From positions 1-64,000 of the forward strand of contig JANPNV010000119.1 of the NCBI GenBank assembly GCA_031427625.1: a stretch of DNA of 64,000 bases. The letters are read 5' to 3'. This document shows, one piece after another, positions 59,266-64,000 of this stretch (its first letter is position 1; every line of letters begins with the position of its first letter). The position numbers and the translations under genes were made by a program. The notes beneath the pieces were generated by a model. It made no database searches. It was given only the letters and a program-made list of their open reading frames with translations, and was not told the origin of the DNA. This DNA comes from JADKIH01 sp031427625 (lineage in GTDB: Bacteria; Bacteroidota; Bacteroidia; AKYH767-A; 2013-40CM-41-45).

Positions 59266-61334
59266 TTGACAGACAGCGTTGAGCGTTTATAAAATCTTAT
59301 AAGCAATACTTCAATGGCGAGGAAGATAAGTACAGCTATGATGCAGTATTTCCATAATCGTTTTCCTTCGTTTAGCTGACTAATTGAATGCGATAAATCT
59401 TTTCCTTCGTTATTAATTACATTGATGTTAGTATAGCCTGGTTTCGTTGCAATTTTTTCAAGTTCTTCAACAGTATAGCAGGATAAGTCAGATTCTTTTC
59501 TATCATAGTTGAATGATTTAACAGTAATAACTTTTTCTCCTGATTTCAGTTCATAATTCTGTGCGGCATTTACCTGATCATGAACAGATACGATGGTATT
59601 GGAATTAAGAAGCCGGCTTTCGGGTATGATATCGAATTTTAAAGAAGTGTTTATAAGGTGGAAGACATTGTCATTTGAGACCAGGGTGTCTGTAATTATA
59701 AATTCATGATCCCGGCCAATTACTAATGTAGAATTCACTTCGGATGAACCGAGCAATGCTGCACGAAGTAATACAGGCACAAATAATGCGTGGCGGGGAA
59801 AACTGCTAGCCTCTGTCTGAAGAGAAGATGCAAGTACATATATATGTCCTCTTCCAAATTCGGATGCTGTTAAAAACGGATTTCCGCTTTGCAATTTCAT
59901 TATTGATTGTGAATTACTTTTTGTACGATGGCTAAAAATAAAATAGCGGTTAACAACGGGCAGATCGAGATTCTCGGGAATAGCTTTTCCTTTTTCGAAA
60001 ACGGTTTCAAGCAACTTGCTTTTTGTCTCAACGAAAGTAATTTTATCAGGTGCGGTTGCTAGTTGAGTGTAGGTGTCAGATTCGATGGAGGATAGTAATT
60101 CGTTATAGCTGGCAATACTGGCATTGTCGGTTGGGATAATAAAGAGTGCGCCGCCATTTTTCACGTATTGTTGAATCTCATGTATCATTCCTGAAGAAAA
60201 GGAGACAACTTCATTTAAAATAAGGAGCTGTGTAGAGGGGAATATGCTGTAATCGATCTGGCCAACAGGAAGATTGCGAAAATTAAAATAGGGATCATTC
60301 GAAAACACAGCATTAAGCGATGCGTTAGGGTCCTTACCATTGATAGACAAAATTTCAATGCTATTCCTCAGATTAAATGAGAAATAATAGTCATCATCAA
60401 ATGTAACCGGATAATCCGTAATTGATATTACTGCTTGTTGCCATCCCGGCTGAGAAAGTGTAAATGATAATTTGGCTTCAGCCGAAGAACCACTTTTAAC
60501 TGAAAGTCCGCCAACAGCTTTTTGTGTTCCATTGATAGATAGCCGGATTGGAATATTTTCTGCATCAGCAGCGCCTTTATTTTTTACAACTACTGTAAGT
60601 TCGTTGGGGTTATTGAGCTGGACGAAAGGTGTAGATAAAAAGCAGGTGTCTATATATAAGTTGTTTTGTTTGGAAGCTTCAACAGGAACAAGAGAAAACA
60701 GAATAGTAGTATCAGGGCGGAAATCAGGATCGGTAATACTCTTTTGAAAGTCTGATATAATGTATGCCTTTTTAAAATTTTTATTCTGGCCGGACGAAAG
60801 TGCCTCTTGCTGTCGTTCCATAACTTCTGATAATGTATGTAGCGATGATCCTGGTTTTACATCATCGAGTAATTGAAGGAATTCATCACGACTTACAATG
60901 CGCTGATGTCTGGCTTCAAAATCGGAGGTAAGCAACTGAAATTGATCTGTTGGTTTATATGCTGAACTAATTTCTCTCGCTTTTTTCCGAGCCGTCTCGA
61001 GCAAGTTGCCGTTTTTCCCAAGGGCATCCATGCTAAATGAATTATCAATATATATACTGATAGTTTTTACGCCTGACAGTATACGCGCCTGTGATACAGG
61101 AATATATGGTTGTGCGAATGCAAACACGAGAAAAGTGACAGCAAGCAGCCGGCTGAATAATATAAGCAGATGCCTAAGCCGCGACTTAGATTGTGTATCC
61201 TGTTTTATTTCACGGAGAAACCTGACGTTTGTGAAATAGATTTTTTTAAAACGCCGGAAATTAAAAAGATGGATGATGATAGGTATTGCCAGGGTGGCCA
61301 GGGCAAACAGAAAGGCAGGATATATGAAATGCAT
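59262..61334 (-). CDS. BatA-like / vWA-related membrane protein
   Basis: A 690-residue membrane protein with a BatA N-terminal hydrophobic domain: MHFIYPAFLFALATLAIPIIIHLFNFRRFKKIYFTNVRFLREI, then a second TM (about 54-77). A von Willebrand factor A-like part with IYIDNSFSMDALGKNG (a MIDAS-like D-x-S-x-S) follows, then beta-rich domains. The C-terminus has one TM (about 663-685). BatA-type proteins occur in aerotolerance operons, but the full bat gene set is absent here. Role unknown; possibly a scaffold in the inner membrane. It overlaps the dihydroorotase-like gene by 4 bp, so the operon continues downstream. Confidence 0.82.
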   Translation of the reverse strand: MHFIYPAFLFALATLAIPIIIHLFNFRRFKKIYFTNVRFLREIKQDTQSKSRLRHLLILFSRLLAVTFLVFAFAQPYIPVSQARILSGVKTISIYIDNSFSMDALGKNGNLLETARKKAREISSAYKPTDQFQLLTSDFEARHQRIVSRDEFLQLLDDVKPGSSLHTLSEVMERQQEALSSGQNKNFKKAYIISDFQKSITDPDFRPDTTILFSLVPVEASKQNNLYIDTCFLSTPFVQLNNPNELTVVVKNKGAADAENIPIRLSINGTQKAVGGLSVKSGSSAEAKLSFTLSQPGWQQAVISITDYPVTFDDDYYFSFNLRNSIEILSINGKDPNASLNAVFSNDPYFNFRNLPVGQIDYSIFPSTQLLILNEVVSFSSGMIHEIQQYVKNGGALFIIPTDNASIASYNELLSSIESDTYTQLATAPDKITFVETKSKLLETVFEKGKAIPENLDLPVVNRYFIFSHRTKSNSQSIMKLQSGNPFLTASEFGRGHIYVLASSLQTEASSFPRHALFVPVLLRAALLGSSEVNSTLVIGRDHEFIITDTLVSNDNVFHLINTSLKFDIIPESRLLNSNTIVSVHDQVNAAQNYELKSGEKVITVKSFNYDRKESDLSCYTVEELEKIATKPGYTNINVINNEGKDLSHSISQLNEGKRLWKYCIIAVLIFLAIEVLLIRFYKRSTLSVK

Positions 61335-61353
61335 TTGCGGTAAATATAGTTAT

Positions 61354-62133
61354 TCAGAATTTCTCAAACACGCCTAATCCAAATAGAGCAAAATCATATT
61401 TTACAGGATCGTCTTTGTCGAATTCTTTTAATCGATTTGTTAATTCTGTAGCTGCCGTCCAATCGTCTTGTTTTCGTTTCAGCAAGCCTAATTTTCTGGC
61501 TACTCGGCCACTGTGCACATCTAGGGGACAGGTAAGCATCTGGGAGGGCAGATTCCATATTCCGAAGTCAACGCCAGCCTTGTCCTTCCTGATCATCCAG
61601 CGAAGAAACATATTTATTCTTTTTGCCGCCGAGCCCCGTGATGGTTGAGCAAAATGTTTTTGTGTGCGATAGGGATGAGGTATACTGAAGAAAAAAGTTC
61701 TCCATCCCTCAATGGCTGTACCATAATCGGATTGATTTTGTGCATCTGTTTTTTCAGTGAAAAGACTTTCGATGGATGATTTCTCTTTGTAAATTTTTTG
61801 TAATGCATTCAGAAAAAAAACGCAATCGATACCATTAAAAGTTCTGTGTACAAAGCTTGTGAAGGGCTTGAGGTCTTTGGGAGTGAAATTCATGATAAAG
61901 CGATGAGGATCATAATCCATGCGACTTAAAAGCAAATTGGCATTTTTTATAATCACCGTTCTTTGTCCCCATGCTATTGATGCGGATAGAAAAGCTGCAA
62001 TTTCAATGTCTTCTTTTTTTGAGAAGTTATGAGGAATTGAAACTGGGTCCTCGACAATAAATTTTTTTTGATTGTACTCAAAAACCTTTTGGTCCAGAAA
62101 ATCTTTTAAGTCAGCCGCACTCAGTTTTCGCAT
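61354..62133 (-). CDS. TIGR02757 family protein
   Basis: A 259-residue cytosolic protein of TIGR02757 (DUF2400), widespread in Bacteroidota and some other phyla, function unknown. LKDFLDQKVFEYN starts, EDIEIAAFLSASIAWGQRTVIIKNANLLLSRMDYDPHRFI, KRINMFLRWMIRKDKAGVDFGIW and LTCPLDVHSGRVARKLGLLKRKQDDWTAATELTNRLKEFDKDDPVKYDFALFGLGV are conserved blocks. The latter is reminiscent of HhH-GPD DNA glycosylases, and a fold relationship has been suggested for this family; activity is untested. It lies ahead of the BatA-like gene with a gap of 19 bp. Confidence 0.85.
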   Translation of the reverse strand: MRKLSAADLKDFLDQKVFEYNQKKFIVEDPVSIPHNFSKKEDIEIAAFLSASIAWGQRTVIIKNANLLLSRMDYDPHRFIMNFTPKDLKPFTSFVHRTFNGIDCVFFLNALQKIYKEKSSIESLFTEKTDAQNQSDYGTAIEGWRTFFFSIPHPYRTQKHFAQPSRGSAAKRINMFLRWMIRKDKAGVDFGIWNLPSQMLTCPLDVHSGRVARKLGLLKRKQDDWTAATELTNRLKEFDKDDPVKYDFALFGLGVFEKF

Positions 62134-62545
62134 ACTGCGAATTTACTATGAGGAAGATAAATAAAGTATTAAAACATTTAATTTAGGAGATAGAACTTGA
62201 AAAAGTGTAAAAACCGATGTAAGGATGATGCTATTTAATGTCCCTATATCTCCATTTGGTTATGTAAGGCACTCGGCCCGACTATTTCTTTCAAAACGGT
62301 AGGTTAGCGATTAGGCCCATCAGACAATTTATTGATCAGGCTATTTGTCTTCTTTGCTTAAAATGTCCGCCGTGAATGATAGAAAATGCCATAGACATTT
62401 CCTCCAACAGGTCTTTTTGGTTGTTCTGGAGAGCATCAGAGATACGCTTTCCGCCTTTTATTTTTGTCAATGAAAGGAATGAAGGTTGGTTTTGAACGAT
62501 TTCCATATTGTTTTTTTTAGGGTTTTTTGGTTAGTACGAAAGTTC
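62134..62545. other. Intergenic region holding a candidate small ORF
   Basis: 412 bp between the TIGR02757 gene and the receiver gene, on the minus strand. The half next to the receiver (62336-62506) carries a candidate 56-codon ORF, listed separately. In the remaining half I see no gene, terminator or promoter. Confidence 0.6.
62336..62506 (-). CDS. Candidate small protein downstream of the receiver gene
   Basis: A 56-residue frame, ATG at 62506 and TGA at 62336, in the same direction as the receiver gene and 39 bp after its stop. The translation (IVQNQPSFLSLTKIKGGKRI, then SDALQNNQKDLLEEMSMAF) has normal composition for a soluble helical peptide and no low-complexity. There is no homologue I recognise and no Shine-Dalgarno. 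It may be translated as the second gene of the receiver transcript, or be chance. Confidence 0.35.
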   Translation of the reverse strand: MEIVQNQPSFLSLTKIKGGKRISDALQNNQKDLLEEMSMAFSIIHGGHFKQRRQIA

Positions 62546-62986
62546 TTAGGAAAACATAAAGTCACGCAAATGACTGACATCTAGTGGTTTAACAAAGTAG
62601 CGAATTACACTTGGGTGCATTAGGGCTTTTAGTTTTTCCTCTTTGATTTGGGATGATGTAGTGATGACGATTTTGCATTTGCTTTTAACAAAATCGGATA
62701 GTTTGCTGAATTCTTCCAGGAATGTGAATCCACTCATGCTTTTCATGTCCATATCGAGGAAGATAAGTTCAGGGATATCACTAAGAAGGGAGGTGTTTGT
62801 TAACTGATTCAGTACATCAGCTGGCTCTGAAGTAGTAATAATTTCCTGAGTCAATGAAATTGTCTTGATTATTGCTTGATTAATAAACAAGTCAATTTCG
62901 CTATCGTCTATCAGGATGATTTGATTAAACCGGGGCTGAACGCTCGGATTATCTTCCTGTGGGATTAATATTTTCTTGGTCGGCAT
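62546..62986 (-). CDS. Stand-alone receiver (CheY-like response regulator)
   Basis: 146 residues from the ATG at 62986. I reject the upstream TTG at 63013, which lies almost on the -7 box. It consists only of a receiver: IILIDDSEIDLF acidic pocket, phospho-acceptor Asp78 in ELIFLDMDMKSMSGF, IVITTSS switch, Lys133 in RYFVKPLD. No output domain. Such receivers relay signals to or from histidine kinases. No kinase adjoins; the two-component pair at 48.5-50.6 kb is separate. Its -7 box is TATTTTTG. Confidence 0.9.
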   Translation of the reverse strand: MPTKKILIPQEDNPSVQPRFNQIILIDDSEIDLFINQAIIKTISLTQEIITTSEPADVLNQLTNTSLLSDIPELIFLDMDMKSMSGFTFLEEFSKLSDFVKSKCKIVITTSSQIKEEKLKALMHPSVIRYFVKPLDVSHLRDFMFS

Positions 62987-63016
62987 TTTTGAGAGGTGTT
63001 TCTTATTTACCAATCA

Positions 63017-63024
63017 AAAATATG
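63017..63024 (-). promoter_or_regulatory. Predicted -7 box of the receiver gene
   Basis: Minus-strand TATTTTTG, an exact match, 30 bp before the ATG at 62986. No -33 TTTG within the expected range. It supports the shorter start. Confidence 0.4.
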
Positions 63025-63180
63025 TGGATGATTTACCCTATAAAAGGTACAAATTGAAATTATTTGGACATTGAAAAAAAATGAGAAAAAGGAGTTTTTC
63101 AATATTTGAAATCTAATTTTTGGCTAAATTAGTATTCAAAATATTTATAAAGTACTATAATACAGAATATTAAAAATAAA

Positions 63181-63223
63181 TACCAAAAGTTTGCAATCTA
63201 TAAATAATTACAAATTTTTGGTA
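63181..63223. terminator. Inverted repeat, probable terminator of the small 70-residue gene
   Basis: Arms TACCAAAAGTTTG and CAAATTTTTGGTA are complementary at 12 of 13 positions and separated by 17 nt, with T-rich runs on both sides. On the minus strand it lies 16 bp after the stop at 63239 and is followed by a T-rich run, so it could end that transcript. A different structural role cannot be excluded. Confidence 0.55.
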
Positions 63224-63238
63224 TTTTTAGACATTGAA

Positions 63239-63451
63239 TTACTGTTTCGGTGGTTCAGCATCATCTGTAAGAATAACATCGTCGATTTCCTTTACTTCGA
63301 CATAGTTGTAAAATTCACGATCACCTCCTTGAGGTTTGTAATTGGGGTCGCTTTGAATGGCATAGGCTTTTTCAGAGTTCATAATAAAATGCTTCCCTGT
63401 TTCGGCAGGATAGCCCCAGCTAATTAGAATGGCAATGATTAAATCTAACAT
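63239..63451 (-). CDS. Small protein of unknown function
   Basis: 70 residues, ATG at 63451. A short N-terminal hydrophobic stretch (MLDLIIAILISWGY) is followed by a hydrophilic acidic part (REFYNYVEVKEIDDVILTDDAEPPKQ). No family recognised. An exact -7 box TAGATTTG (63477-63484) and a hairpin after the stop support it as a real transcript. It could be a small membrane-associated peptide. Not long enough to be sure it is translated. Confidence 0.5.
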   Translation of the reverse strand: MLDLIIAILISWGYPAETGKHFIMNSEKAYAIQSDPNYKPQGGDREFYNYVEVKEIDDVILTDDAEPPKQ

Positions 63452-63476
63452 AGGTTTTCTTTTTTGATGTGTTAGA

Positions 63477-63484
63477 CAAATCTA
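63477..63484 (-). promoter_or_regulatory. Predicted -7 box of the 70-residue gene
   Basis: TAGATTTG on the minus strand matches TAnnTTTG exactly. It is 25 bp upstream of the ATG at 63451. No -33 element of correct spacing. Confidence 0.35.
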
Positions 63485-63554
63485 TTCCCTGCATCAAAAA
63501 AAAATTTTAAAAAAGTCAGTAAACCTTACATTGTAATAACCTTAATTTTTAAAA

Positions 63555-64000
63555 ATGAAAAACCTAAATTCATTAAACAGTCTGATTTTGAAGATGACAA
63601 GGGAAGAATTGAAATCGGCTAATAAATTCTTTGATTACTATTCAGAAAGTAAATCAAAAACAAAAAGCAGTGATCTGGTAAAACTTCTGGTCGAAAAAAA
63701 AGAGTTTAATGCCAGGGATATTCAATTTAAATTATATGGAAAACAAAATTTATTTGCATTCAATAAATTAATAAACAGAACGAAAGAAAAATTACTGGAA
63801 GTTGCCCTATTTGATTCAAATATTTCTAAAAACTACTACACCCATAGAGTAAAAGTGAATTTTGAGTTGAAAAAAAAATTAATACAATGTGATATTCTCA
63901 ATATGAAAGGGCTGAGAGATGACTGCGATTTAATGTGTAAGAAAATTATATCAAAAGCAGAAAAGTATGAACTTTATGATATTGTTACTAATGCTTTAAT
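63555..64000 (+). CDS. Hypothetical protein, 3' end outside window
   Basis: Open from the ATG at 63555 to the window end, 148 codons so far. Translation starts MKNLNSLNSLILKMTREELK and continues with Lys-, Leu- and Asn-rich helical sequence, for example LVKLLVEKKEFNARDIQFKLYG, NKLINRTKEKLLEVALFDS, VNFELKKKLIQCDI. It suggests an all-alpha, possibly TPR-like cytosolic protein. I do not recognise the family. It is divergent from the small 70-residue gene. Confidence 0.7.
   Translation, partial: MKNLNSLNSLILKMTREELKSANKFFDYYSESKSKTKSSDLVKLLVEKKEFNARDIQFKLYGKQNLFAFNKLINRTKEKLLEVALFDSNISKNYYTHRVKVNFELKKKLIQCDILNMKGLRDDCDLMCKKIISKAEKYELYDIVTNAL

Noticed and set aside
63181..63223. Attachment site or small mobile element
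   Set aside because: The arms are AT-rich, short and have no target-site duplication or recombinase gene next to them; a terminator explains them better.

Overview
This window is a piece of a Bacteroidota chromosome, AT-rich and with few Shine-Dalgarno sequences. Evidence for the phylum includes exact or near-exact TAnnTTTG (-7) boxes in front of many genes. It also includes a subtilase with a type IX secretion (Por) tail, a DUF3276 protein, the parA-parB-DUF5683-dapB-lepB cluster and heptameric intergenic repeats. The genus cannot be fixed from the sequence. Apart from the accessory exopolysaccharide region, most genes are housekeeping. I saw no rRNA, tRNA, CRISPR array, insertion sequence, prophage or recognisable defence system.

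Region 1 (1-11.1 kb) is a surface and exopolysaccharide locus, mostly on the minus strand. It holds a truncated secreted PKD/beta-propeller protein, the GDP-L-fucose pair gmd-fcl, a WecA/MraY-type glycosyl-1-phosphate transferase, an RmlC epimerase, a Wzc-like tyrosine autokinase with a striking Tyr-Gly tail, a Wza-like export lipoprotein and a GT4 glycosyltransferase. The plus-strand nucleotide sanitiser rdgB sits inside it. No flippase, polymerase or rmlABD is present here.

Region 2 (11.1-18.8 kb) has an FKBP lipoprotein, a head-GIN (DUF2807)/PadR/PspC envelope module, recA, a TPR lipoprotein and a membrane glycosyltransferase. Region 3 (18.8-34.3 kb) has thrS-infC-rpmI-rplT, an acyl-CoA carboxylase beta subunit, an xerD / GH16-like / DUF486 overlapping operon, aroQ, a DUF2723 membrane protein, an EamA transporter, a YggS protein, and DUF1015 with a class V aminotransferase. 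Region 4 (34.3-44.4 kb) has a ferredoxin divergent from a LuxC-like acyl-CoA reductase, lepB-dapB-DUF5683-parB-parA, an MBL-fold hydrolase, a repeat-tailed DUF3276 protein and uvrA with a 22-unit heptamer array at its promoter.

Region 5 (44.4-64 kb) has an ECF sigma factor with a tiny partner, nth, a short-chain dehydrogenase, a PhyH-type oxygenase, a two-component system, a class III aminotransferase, the subtilase, an nrnA-FKBP-FKBP operon, and a minus-strand group (vWA/BatA-like protein, degenerate dihydroorotase, low-molecular-weight tyrosine phosphatase, short RsmI-like methylase). It ends with a TIGR02757 protein, a stand-alone receiver and small unknown genes.

I found no clearly new multi-gene system. 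The observations most worth a second look are an infC that seems to start at ATA behind a perfect Shine-Dalgarno in a genome that rarely uses one, the (YG)9YY kinase tail encoded by a DNA tandem repeat, the heptamer array feeding -33 motifs to the uvrA promoter, and a dihydroorotase homologue that has lost its metal ligands.
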